Assembly: GCA_002493945.1 (NCBI GenBank)
Contig: DLAL01000034.1
Location: 13,628 to 19,733, forward strand
From: Porphyromonadaceae bacterium UBA7048
GTDB lineage: Bacteria; Bacteroidota; Bacteroidia; Bacteroidales; Muribaculaceae
DNA length: 6,106 nt
Direction: 5' to 3'
Shown here: piece after piece, positions 1 through 6,106 of the stretch
Layout of the letters: each line of letters starts with the position of its first letter
How positions within the stretch are numbered: the stretch's first letter is position 1
Notes under the pieces: generated by a model
Told to the model about the DNA's origin: nothing
The model's input: only the letters and a program-made list of their open reading frames with translations
The model's database searches: none
Position numbers and translations under genes: made by a program

Positions 1-75
1 CTACAACAACCGCAACCAGGGCGGCTACAACAAGAACGGCGGCAACCGCCGCTACAACAACCAGGGCGGCAACAG
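1..75 (+). repeat. Low-complexity Asn/Gly/Arg-rich coding repeat
   Basis: Degenerate repeat units built on ctacaacaac and aaccagggcggc recur (1-10, 15-24, 52-61, 59-70). They encode variants of YNNQGGN separated by Arg/Lys. The segment is the visible end of the disordered N-terminal extension of the pseudouridine synthase, resembling an RGG-type RNA-binding tail. How far it extends upstream is unknown. Confidence 0.7.
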
Positions 76-871
76 CGACTTCCCCGGACGCGGAAAGAGC
101 TTCACTCCGCGCCCCAAGCGCATCGAGTACGAAGTGCCCGTTCCCGATCCCAACGAACAGATACGTCTGAACAAATATATGAGCAACGCCGGACTCTGTT
201 CGCGCCGCGAGGCCGACGAATTCATCCAGCAGGGTCTGGTGAAGGTCAACGGCCAGGTGGTCACCGAGCTCGGCACCAAGATCACGCACAGCGACGTGGT
301 GGAATACGATGACAAGGTAGTGACCACGCAGAGCAAGTGCTACATCCTGCTCAACAAGCCCAAGGACTGCGTCACCACTTCCGACGACCCCAACGGACGG
401 CTCACCGTCATGGACCTGGTCAAGGACGCATGCCCCGAGCGCATATATCCCGTAGGACGTCTTGACCGCAACACCACCGGTGTGCTCCTGCTTACCAACG
501 ACGGCGACCTCGCTTCCAAGCTCACACATCCCAAGTACGTGAAGAAGAAAATCTACCACGTATGGTGCGACCGCGACATCGCCGAAGAGGATATGCAGCG
601 CATCGCCGACGGCATCGAGCTCGAGGACGGTCCTATCCACGCCGACGCCATCAGCTACGCCACCGAGACCGACCGCAATCAGGCCGGCATCGAGATTCAC
701 TCGGGCCGCAACCGCATCGTCCGCCGCATCTTCGAGTCACTGGGCTACCACGTGGTCAAGCTCGACCGCGTGTACTTCGCCGGTCTCACCAAGAAGAACC
801 TTCCCCGCGGCCGCTGGCGCTACCTCACTCAGGAAGAAGTCAACTACCTCAAGATGGGTTCGTTCGAGTAA
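2..871 (+). CDS. RsuA/RluB-family rRNA pseudouridine synthase (5' end cut by window)
   Basis: This enzyme isomerises a specific uridine in ribosomal RNA to pseudouridine, in the cytoplasm during ribosome assembly. The reading frame is open from base 2, so the true start lies upstream; 289 residues are visible. Visible residues 1-25 are a low-complexity Asn/Gly/Arg/Tyr tail, followed by a basic linker. An S4 RNA-binding domain begins at about residue 54 (IRLNKYMSNAG, CSRREADEFI). The catalytic domain runs from about residue 111 to 275, with the signature GRLDRNTTG. The catalytic Asp is residue 155 (codon 464-466). Later family motifs are LLLTNDGDLA, HSGRNRIVRR and VKLDRVYFAGL. The S4 domain plus GRLD with the RNRIVRR loop places it in the RsuA/RluB/RluE/RluF branch, not RluA or TruA. 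The target uridine cannot be told from sequence; RluB-like (23S) is the usual annotation. The GTG at 134 is not the likely start, because the frame continues upstream with a tail typical of Bacteroidota homologues. Confidence 0.95.
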   Translation, partial: YNNRNQGGYNKNGGNRRYNNQGGNSDFPGRGKSFTPRPKRIEYEVPVPDPNEQIRLNKYMSNAGLCSRREADEFIQQGLVKVNGQVVTELGTKITHSDVVEYDDKVVTTQSKCYILLNKPKDCVTTSDDPNGRLTVMDLVKDACPERIYPVGRLDRNTTGVLLLTNDGDLASKLTHPKYVKKKIYHVWCDRDIAEEDMQRIADGIELEDGPIHADAISYATETDRNQAGIEIHSGRNRIVRRIFESLGYHVVKLDRVYFAGLTKKNLPRGRWRYLTQEEVNYLKMGSFE

Positions 872-900
872 CGCGACCGTCTGACACTCATAACCCCTAT

Positions 901-937
901 ACGGACGCCCGGCGGCTATACTCTGCCGAGCGTCCGT
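901..937 (+). terminator. Hairpin, probable intrinsic terminator after the pseudouridine synthase gene
   Basis: Outer arms acggacg (901-907) and cgtccgt (931-937) pair perfectly over 7 bp. The stem continues inward with C-G, one C/A mismatch, then CGGC with GCCG and two more pairs, closing a loop of about 7 bases. It lies 29 bases after the stop codon and 28 bases before the next start. The following tatcatt is only a weak U-tract, so termination efficiency is uncertain. The structure could also act as an mRNA 3'-end stabiliser. Confidence 0.55.
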
Positions 938-965
938 TATCATTACCAACCCTTTCACACTCCCT

Positions 966-1340
966 ATGAAAAGCGCAATCGCCACCATCGGCCTGCTCAT
1001 CGTGTCGAACATATTCATGACCTTCGCATGGTACGGCCACCTCAAGCTCCAGGACATGAAAGTGATAGGCCGCGACACTCCTCTGGTTTTCGTCATACTC
1101 CTGTCGTGGGGCATAGCCCTGGCCGAATACAGCTGTCAGGTCCCGGCCAACCGCATCGGATTCGCCGGCAACGGCGGCCCCTTCTCCCTGATGCAGCTGA
1201 AAGTCATCCAGGAAGCCATCACCCTGGTCATCTTCACGCTCTTCACCGTAGTATTCTTCAAGGGTGAGCCGCTGCACTGGAATCATTTCGCAGCCTTCAT
1301 CTGCCTTATCGCCGCCGTTTATTTCGTATTTATGGAATAA
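966..1340 (+). CDS. DUF486 (DMT-like) small integral membrane protein
   Basis: A 124-residue, strongly hydrophobic protein with four predicted membrane helices at about residues 4-22, 38-57, 80-98 and 106-122. I recognise the DUF486 family, which is related to the drug/metabolite transporter (small multidrug resistance-like) fold, from TFAWYGHLK (19-27), EYSCQVPANRIG (54-65) and the FSLMQLKVIQEAIT stretch (73-86) before helix 3. Its length is normal for the family (about 110-125 aa). It would sit in the inner membrane, probably as an oligomer like other four-helix DMT proteins, but no substrate is established for DUF486. The ATG at 966 starts directly before helix 1 and no upstream in-frame start is needed. 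No Shine-Dalgarno is visible, as usual in this phylum. It lies between a probable terminator and the polA promoter, so it may be transcribed largely on its own; I could not find a convincing promoter for it. Confidence 0.9.
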   Translation: MKSAIATIGLLIVSNIFMTFAWYGHLKLQDMKVIGRDTPLVFVILLSWGIALAEYSCQVPANRIGFAGNGGPFSLMQLKVIQEAITLVIFTLFTVVFFKGEPLHWNHFAAFICLIAAVYFVFME

Positions 1341-1353
1341 ATTCTTACCTTTG
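1323..1353 (+). promoter_or_regulatory. Bacteroidota-type promoter for polA
   Basis: The sequence TTCG (1323-1326), 19 bases, then TACCTTTG (1346-1353) fits the Bacteroidota primary sigma consensus TTTG-N19..21-TAnnTTTG with one mismatch, in the -33 box. The -33 box lies inside the last codons of the DUF486 gene. Transcription would start near 1358-1362, giving a polA leader of only about 10-15 bases. The match is seen directly; promoter activity is inferred. Confidence 0.7.
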
Positions 1354-1372
1354 CCACAAATCAAGTGACTGT

Positions 1373-4153
1373 ATGGAAGATAAAAAACTGTTTCTCCTCG
1401 ATGCCTACGCACTCATCTACCGTGCGTACTACGCGCTGCTGCGCTCGCCCCGCGTCAATTCGGCGGGGATGAATACCTCGGCGGTATTCGGTTTCTGCAA
1501 TACCCTCGAGGATGTGCTCCGCAAGGAGAATCCCGGATATATAGCCGTATGCTTCGACCCTCCCCACGGCCGCACCTTCCGCCATGACGAGTACCCCGAG
1601 TATAAGGCCGGACGCGACAAGCAGCCCGAGGACATCACCGTGGCCATACCCTACATCAAGCGTCTTCTCGATGCCTACCGCATACCCGTCATCGAAGTGC
1701 CCGGCTACGAGGCCGACGACGTCATCGGAACACTCTCGCGCCGCGCCGAGGAGGCCGGATTCACCACCTACATGATGACCCCCGACAAGGACTACGGACA
1801 GCTCGTCACGGACCGGGTGTTCATGTACCGTCCGTCGCTCAAAGGTCTGGGATTCGAGGTGCGCGGCCCCAAAGAGGTCTGTGAGAAGTACGGCATACAG
1901 TCGCCCCGTCAGGTCATAGACCTCCTTGCGCTCGAGGGCGATGCCTCCGACAACGTCCCTGGCTGTCCCGGTGTGGGCGAGAAGACCGCCGTCAAGCTCA
2001 TCAACGAGTTCGGCTCCGTAGAGAATCTGCTTGCCAACACCGCCTCCCTCAAAGGCGCCCTCCAGAAGAAGGTGACCGAGAACGCCGACCTCATCCGTCT
2101 GTCGCACCATCTGGTCACCATAGTCACCGACGCTCCCGTCGGCTTCGACGCCGACGCCCTGCGCCGACGTGAGCCTGACATCGAGGCGCTGACCGCCCTC
2201 TTCAGGGAGCTTGAGTTCCGCTCGTTCCTTCAGAAATACTCGTCGGTGGCCGCGCCGCAGCCGGCTGTCACCGTGGAGACCCGTCAGACGGACGCGGCTC
2301 CGTCGCTCTTCGACTTCATCGAGCAGGAGCAGGACGCTCCCGCAGCTCCGGCTCAGCCCGCTGACATCAGCGCAGAGATCAGCCGGAGCGACGACGGCAT
2401 CTCCGACGCCGGCTTCATCGCACGGGCCATCGCGGCCGGGACGGTGGGCATAGGCGTGAACGCCACCGGTGCGGAGGCCATGCGCGCGCAGCCCTTCGGC
2501 ATCGGACTGGCCTATGGCGTCAACGGCTCGACGGACGTCTTCAGCGTCCGCTACATCCCCTTCGGCGAGAGCGCCGACGAGCGTGCGGCTGTGGCCGAAC
2601 TGCTCCAGCCCCTCTTCTCCGACCCGGCGGTGTGCGTATGCGGCCCCGACATCAAGCGCGACATGCTCATCCTGCGCCGCCTCGGCGTCACATTCGAGGG
2701 CGCCCGGTGGTTCGACACCTCGGTGGCCCACTATCTGTGTCAGCCCGAGCAGAAGCACGACCTGCCTACACTGGCCATGACCTACCTGCAGTTCGCCACA
2801 TGGGACTACTCGGCCACTCCGGCCGAGCGTCTGTGCGCGCCCCTTGACCCGGACACGGCCATGACGCAGACCGCCGTGCTGTGCCTGAAGCTCAAGCCGC
2901 TCCTCGAGGCCGAGATAGCCGCGAAAGACCAGGAAGCGCTCCTCCGCGATGTCGAGTTCCCCCTCATCCCCGTCCTCGCGTCGATGGAGTGGGAGGGCGC
3001 ACGCATCGATCCGCAGGAGCTTCACGTCCTCTCTCGCCAGCTCACAGCCCGTCTGCACGACCTCGAGGCCGAGGCATACACCATAGCCGGACGGCAGTTC
3101 AACGTCAGCTCGCCGTCGCAGGTAGGGCAGATACTCTTCGACGAGATGCGCATCGACCCCAAGGCACGCAAGACCAAGGGCGGAGCGTGGTCCACGGCCG
3201 AAGACGTCCTCGAGAAGTACATTGACGTGCCCCTGGTGCGCCTCATCCTCGACATCCGCGGACTCAAGAAGCTCCTGGCCACCTACGTCGACGCCCTTCC
3301 CAAGCTCATCAATCCGGCCACTGGCAAGATACACACCACCTACAATCAGACCGTGACGGCCACGGGCCGCATATCGTCCACCAGTCCCAACCTCCAGAAC
3401 ATCCCAATCCGCACCGCCGACGGCCGCGACATACGCCGCGCCTTCGTCCCCGACCCCGGATGCCTGATGCTCTCGGCCGACTACTCGCAGATAGAGCTTC
3501 GCCTGATGGCCGACCTCAGCGGCGACCCCGTGATGATAGATGCCTTCCTCTCGGGCGCCGACATCCACCGCGCCACGGCCGCGAAAATCTACCACCGCGG
3601 GCTCGACGAGGTCACCGACGAGCAGCGCCGCAACGCCAAGACGGCCAATTTCGGCATCATCTACGGCATCTCGGCCTTCGGGCTCTCAGAGCGTCTGGGC
3701 ATACCCCGCGGCGAGGCCAAGGAGCTCATCGAGGGCTATCTGGCCACATATCCCGGCGTGGCGGCGTATATGCAGACATCCATCGAGCGCGCACGCGAGA
3801 AGGGCTGGGTCTCCACCGTCATGGGGCGCCGCCGCTATCTCCCCGACATCACCTCGCGCAGCAACACCGTCCGCTCCTATGCCGAGCGCAACGCCATCAA
3901 CGCCCCCCTTCAGGGCAGCGCCGCCGACATCATCAAAGTCGCGATGGTGCGCATCGACGCCGAGATACGCCGCCGCGGCCTGCGTTCGCGCATGATCATG
4001 CAGGTGCACGACGAACTCATCTTCAACGTCATCCCCGAGGAAGCCTCCGAACTCACGGCTCTGGTCACCTCAGGCATGGAGCACGCCTACTCCGGACGCG
4101 TGCCTCTCGAAGTGGCAGCCGGTACAGGCTCCAACTGGCTTGAGGCACACTGA
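1373..4153 (+). CDS. polA: DNA polymerase I
   Basis: A 926-residue, full-length Pol I (E. coli 928 aa) for Okazaki-fragment maturation and gap-filling repair. The 5'-3' nuclease domain (about 1-290) has its acidic residues: D10 (LLDAYALIYRAYYA), E113/D115/D116 (GYEADDV), D138/D140 (PDKDYG) and D190/D193 (GDASDNVPG), followed by the helix-hairpin-helix GVGEKTAVKL. An Ala/Pro/Asp-rich linker covers about 293-345. The 3'-5' exonuclease-like domain (about 346-530) appears degenerate: by hand alignment the Exo I Asp and Glu (E. coli D355, E357) become G361 and N363, Exo II Asp is kept as D430, and the Exo III Tyr/Asp are absent. The polymerase domain (about 535-926) is intact: motif A DYSQIELR from D703, motif B RRNAKTANFG with K756 and F760, motif C QVHDEL with H879, D880 and E881. 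The start ATG lies right after the promoter and 6 codons before the conserved LFLLDAYA segment. The low-complexity linker and exonuclease decay do not interrupt the frame. Confidence 0.98.
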   Translation: MEDKKLFLLDAYALIYRAYYALLRSPRVNSAGMNTSAVFGFCNTLEDVLRKENPGYIAVCFDPPHGRTFRHDEYPEYKAGRDKQPEDITVAIPYIKRLLDAYRIPVIEVPGYEADDVIGTLSRRAEEAGFTTYMMTPDKDYGQLVTDRVFMYRPSLKGLGFEVRGPKEVCEKYGIQSPRQVIDLLALEGDASDNVPGCPGVGEKTAVKLINEFGSVENLLANTASLKGALQKKVTENADLIRLSHHLVTIVTDAPVGFDADALRRREPDIEALTALFRELEFRSFLQKYSSVAAPQPAVTVETRQTDAAPSLFDFIEQEQDAPAAPAQPADISAEISRSDDGISDAGFIARAIAAGTVGIGVNATGAEAMRAQPFGIGLAYGVNGSTDVFSVRYIPFGESADERAAVAELLQPLFSDPAVCVCGPDIKRDMLILRRLGVTFEGARWFDTSVAHYLCQPEQKHDLPTLAMTYLQFATWDYSATPAERLCAPLDPDTAMTQTAVLCLKLKPLLEAEIAAKDQEALLRDVEFPLIPVLASMEWEGARIDPQELHVLSRQLTARLHDLEAEAYTIAGRQFNVSSPSQVGQILFDEMRIDPKARKTKGGAWSTAEDVLEKYIDVPLVRLILDIRGLKKLLATYVDALPKLINPATGKIHTTYNQTVTATGRISSTSPNLQNIPIRTADGRDIRRAFVPDPGCLMLSADYSQIELRLMADLSGDPVMIDAFLSGADIHRATAAKIYHRGLDEVTDEQRRNAKTANFGIIYGISAFGLSERLGIPRGEAKELIEGYLATYPGVAAYMQTSIERAREKGWVSTVMGRRRYLPDITSRSNTVRSYAERNAINAPLQGSAADIIKVAMVRIDAEIRRRGLRSRMIMQVHDELIFNVIPEEASELTALVTSGMEHAYSGRVPLEVAAGTGSNWLEAH

Positions 4154-4204
4154 CGCATAGGGGCGCCATTATACAGACATCATCATCATTTCACATCAGT
4201 AATT

Positions 4205-4264
4205 ATGCACAGATTCTTTACTCTCTCAGCCGCAGCCCTGCTGTGCTTCTCTGCCGCACAGGCT
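4205..4264 (+). other. Sec signal peptide coding segment of the exported protein
   Basis: Residues 1-20 are MHR, a hydrophobic stretch (FFTLSAAALLCF) and an AQA signal-peptidase I site before APMAV. The Cys at 14 is within the hydrophobic core and is not in a lipobox context, so type I cleavage is preferred over lipidation. Confidence 0.8.
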
Positions 4265-5716
4265 GCTCCCATGGCCGTCAAGGCCAAGCTCCCCGGCGTC
4301 CCCGTGGAGACCGAGCCACTCTACAATCCCGCCGGCACCGAGTCCGACTACATCATGGACGTCACCGAGAACGACTACTGGGGCACCACCGCGCAGGTCG
4401 GCTACAAGATGCAGATTCGCCGCTCCGACGACGGCTCGAAAATCTATTTCCGCGACCTCGCTCCGGGATTCGGCCGCACTTCCGACACCGAGGAATACAC
4501 CTGGATCGAAGGCACCGTCGACGGCGATGTCATCACTCTCCGCGCCGGACAGGTCATGTACAAGAACCCTAACCAGCTGCTCAACCTCGAGTTCGTCACC
4601 CTAAAGGACGGCGCTGTCGACCGATTCCTTGACAGCACCACCCTCACAGTAGCCGAGAACGGCATCATCACCGTCACCGACCCTGAGGTATACTTCATCG
4701 TCTACAAAGACGGCGAGACCATGGAGGACGCCGGCGTCTTCGAGTTCCTCTTCGACTATAAGATTCAGCCTATCAGTGATATATTCTGCGTAACGCCTCC
4801 CGACGGTGCCGTCATCGAGCCGTACATCCTCCGCCACAGTGACGGCCAGCGGAGCCTGAAAGTAGCCATTGACGGTCAGGATGTCTACGTGGCCGGATTC
4901 TCCGCCCTGGCTCCCGAAGACTGGGTCAAGGGAACCCTCGCCGACGGTGTTGTCACCTTCGGCTCCGGCACCATCCTCACGTCCAATTCCCTCCGCTATC
5001 TGCGCCTCTTCGCCGCCGAGCAGGACGGTGTCGACGATATGGGCTACCCCCTCTTCGACCTCCGCATGACATATCCCTTTGCCTTCGACAGCGAGAAGCG
5101 CACATTCACCCTCGCCGAGAACTACTGGGTTCTTGAGGTGGACTACAATATCGGCGCATTCTACAGCGGATTCACCGATGCGGACTTCTTCTACTACGAA
5201 GGCGACCGCCCGGCCGTTCCGGCTGCTCCCTCGATCATCGACGTATATGAGCTCGACGACATGGCCTATATCAACGTGCCCTCCTGTGATGTCGACGGCA
5301 ACTACATCAATCCCGACCTCCTGTCCTACCGTATATACTTCGACGGCGTCCTCCATGAGTTCACCCCCGAGGCTTATACCGGCATCACCGAAAGTATGAC
5401 TGACGTCCCCTATAACTTCACCGACTACTCCGAGATCTACTGTAACGGTGACCTGCACACCATCTTCTTCCACATCGATTCATGGACGACCCTCGAGGTA
5501 GAGTCGGTCTACACCGTCGACGGTGTCACCAACGTATCGGAGAAGGCATCCTTCGCCGCTGTCGAAGCCCCCGGCATCCTCCGTGAACCCGTCTCTGTCA
5601 CCTACACCGACCTTCTCGGACGCCGCCTCGACGCCCCCGCTCCGGGTTCGCTTGTCATCCGCACCACCACCTGGTCAGACGGCACTGTCAGCACCGACAA
5701 GACAGTGGTGAAGTAA
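4205..5716 (+). CDS. Exported beta-rich protein with two related modules and a sorting-domain-like C-terminus
   Basis: A 503-residue protein of unknown function. Residues 1-20 form a classical Sec signal peptide (short basic start, hydrophobic ALLCF core, AQA cleavage site before A21). Two tandem modules are visible at about 62-190 and 210-332. Each has a DG-x-x-(I/V)Y strand, an LAP motif (LAPGFG 85-90, LAPEDW 235-240), a W-(I/V)-x-GT-hairpin (WIEGTVDGDVITL and WVKGTLADGVVTF) and an FTLAEN/LTVAEN strand. Residues about 337-455 look like an Fn3-type beta sandwich, ending in SVYTVDGVTNVSEKA. The last 40 residues (TYTDLLGRRLDAPAPG, then a dG-turn and TDKTVVK) resemble the C-terminal domain of type IX-secreted proteins. 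It is rich in Asp and aromatic residues with no catalytic motif I recognise, so adhesion or glycan or protein binding is only a guess. Similar proteins are common in gut Bacteroidales. It starts 51 bases after polA and sits 6 bases before the next gene. Confidence 0.85.
   Translation: MHRFFTLSAAALLCFSAAQAAPMAVKAKLPGVPVETEPLYNPAGTESDYIMDVTENDYWGTTAQVGYKMQIRRSDDGSKIYFRDLAPGFGRTSDTEEYTWIEGTVDGDVITLRAGQVMYKNPNQLLNLEFVTLKDGAVDRFLDSTTLTVAENGIITVTDPEVYFIVYKDGETMEDAGVFEFLFDYKIQPISDIFCVTPPDGAVIEPYILRHSDGQRSLKVAIDGQDVYVAGFSALAPEDWVKGTLADGVVTFGSGTILTSNSLRYLRLFAAEQDGVDDMGYPLFDLRMTYPFAFDSEKRTFTLAENYWVLEVDYNIGAFYSGFTDADFFYYEGDRPAVPAAPSIIDVYELDDMAYINVPSCDVDGNYINPDLLSYRIYFDGVLHEFTPEAYTGITESMTDVPYNFTDYSEIYCNGDLHTIFFHIDSWTTLEVESVYTVDGVTNVSEKASFAAVEAPGILREPVSVTYTDLLGRRLDAPAPGSLVIRTTTWSDGTVSTDKTVVK
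5594..5713 (+). other. C-terminal sorting-domain-like tail (type IX secretion, tentative)
   Basis: Residues 464-503 read as beta-strand VSVTYTDLLGRRL, a Pro/Gly turn, strand SLVIRTTTW, a SDGTVS turn and basic TDKTVVK. This order matches the general type A sorting-domain pattern (YDLxGR, then GxYxV, then K-V). The usual Gly-(I/L)-Tyr strand start is replaced by GSLVI, so export by the type IX system is possible, not certain. Confidence 0.45.
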
Positions 5717-5722
5717 TCCTCC

Positions 5723-6106
5723 ATGCACATACATCCGCTCAGACTTTCCGCAGCCGTCGTGGCGCTGGTCATCGCCCTTATGGCGATGACCGGCTGCCGC
5801 CGCGGACCTGTCGAGGCGCGGCTCGACCTCGCCGACAGCCTCATGGAGTCGCGGCCCGACTCCGCCCTGACCATCCTCGACAGCATCAGCGCTGCCGACC
5901 TGCGCGGCGATGCGCAGAAGGCGCGCCACGCCCTGCTCCTCTCCATGGCCCTGGACAAGAACTACGTCGACACCACCACATTCGACGTCCTCCAGCCTGC
6001 CATAGACTACTACCCGCGCCACGGCACACCCGACGAAAAGCTCCGAACTTACTACTATCAGGGACGCATATATCAGAACCGGGGCGAATACAACGACGCG
6101 ATGCTC
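5723..6106 (+). CDS. TPR lipoprotein, N-terminal part (3' end cut by window)
   Basis: The frame is open from the ATG at 5723 to the window end, 128 residues. Residues 1-24 are a type II signal peptide (basic HPLR start, hydrophobic AVVALVIALMAM) ending in the lipobox MTGC, with the lipidated Cys at 25. No acidic surface-export signal follows the Cys (CRRGPVEA), so an inner-leaflet, periplasm-facing location is more likely. Helical repeats follow: LADSLMESRPDSALTILDSI (36-55) and a clear tetratricopeptide-like unit at 110-127 (YYYQGRIYQNRGEYNDAM). The PDSAL..LDSI start and the KNYVDTT segment (79-85) are features of a Bacteroidales TPR lipoprotein group; some members continue into a membrane helix and a C-terminal regulatory or DNA-binding region, which cannot be seen here. 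TPRs mediate protein-protein contacts; no enzymatic function is implied. It begins 6 bases after the exported-protein gene, suggesting one transcript. Confidence 0.85.
   Translation, partial: MHIHPLRLSAAVVALVIALMAMTGCRRGPVEARLDLADSLMESRPDSALTILDSISAADLRGDAQKARHALLLSMALDKNYVDTTTFDVLQPAIDYYPRHGTPDEKLRTYYYQGRIYQNRGEYNDAML

Noticed and set aside
134..136. GTG as the start of the pseudouridine synthase
   Set aside because: The frame is open to the window start and encodes the tail and basic linker seen in Bacteroidota homologues, so the GTG is an internal Val.
897..1412. A minus-strand open frame covering the DUF486 gene and both gaps
   Set aside because: It spans the hairpin, the DUF486 gene and the polA promoter in antisense, and its translation has no domain features.
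2390..2905. Frameshift or sequencing error as the cause of the missing exonuclease residues in PolA
   Set aside because: The frame, codon bias and hydrophobic pattern run unbroken through the domain, and the Exo II region aligns well, so substitution-type decay explains it better.
1361..3595. A 744-codon open frame on the minus strand, opposite polA
   Set aside because: It mirrors polA almost base for base. Its translation is Gly/Val/Arg/His-rich with no recognisable domain, as expected from the antisense of a GC-rich gene with strong third-position bias.
3460..4143. A 227-codon + strand frame overlapping polA in another frame
   Set aside because: Arg/His/Pro-rich out-of-frame product typical of GC-rich DNA; the region encodes polymerase motifs A to C in the true frame.
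4178..4189. Four CAT repeats upstream of the exported-protein gene, as a phase-variable tract
   Set aside because: Four trinucleotide units are too few to suggest slippage-driven variation, and they are not next to a recognisable promoter box.
4154..4204. Promoter or terminator between polA and the exported-protein gene
   Set aside because: I found no stem followed by a T-tract and no -33/-7 pair with correct spacing. TTG at 4140-4142 and TATACAG at 4170-4176 are too far apart (27 bases).
4601..5473. A 290-codon minus-strand open frame opposite the exported-protein gene
   Set aside because: Val/Gly/Glu-rich antisense shadow without motifs. The + strand frame has a signal peptide, repeated modules and a sensible C-terminus.

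Overview
The window suggests a GC-rich member of the Bacteroidales (Bacteroidota), most likely close to Muribaculaceae. This is inferred from four things. The RsuA/RluB-type pseudouridine synthase carries the Asn/Gly/Arg-rich N-terminal extension known from this phylum. A good Bacteroidota-type promoter (TTcG-N19-TAccTTTG) precedes polA. There are no recognisable Shine-Dalgarno sequences. Secreted beta-rich and TPR-lipoprotein families typical of gut Bacteroidales are present. GC content looks to be about 60% by eye, with strong preference for C/G-ending codons. The species cannot be named from this sequence alone.

Layout: every gene is on the + strand. (1) 2-871 is the 3' part of a pseudouridine synthase gene that starts upstream of the window. 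(2) 872-965 is a short gap holding a strong hairpin (901-937), a possible terminator. (3) 966-1340 encodes a small four-helix membrane protein of the DMT-like DUF486 family. (4) 1341-1372 is a 32-base gap with the -7 box of a promoter whose -33 box lies inside the end of the preceding gene. (5) 1373-4153 is a full-length polA (DNA polymerase I, 926 aa). (6) 4154-4204 is a 51-base gap with no clear promoter or terminator. (7) 4205-5716 encodes a 503-aa exported, beta-rich protein with two related modules, an Fn3-like region and a C-terminal tail resembling a sorting domain. (8) 5723 to the window end is the start of a TPR lipoprotein gene, only 6 bases downstream and so probably co-transcribed.

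The first three complete or partial genes are housekeeping or conserved: rRNA modification, a membrane protein of unknown substrate, and DNA repair/replication. The last two are envelope proteins. No mobile element, CRISPR array, tRNA or rRNA is visible. No convincing new multi-gene system is present. The most notable points are a PolA whose 3'-5' proofreading site looks degenerate while its 5'-nuclease and polymerase sites are intact, and the duplicated-module secreted protein paired with a TPR lipoprotein.
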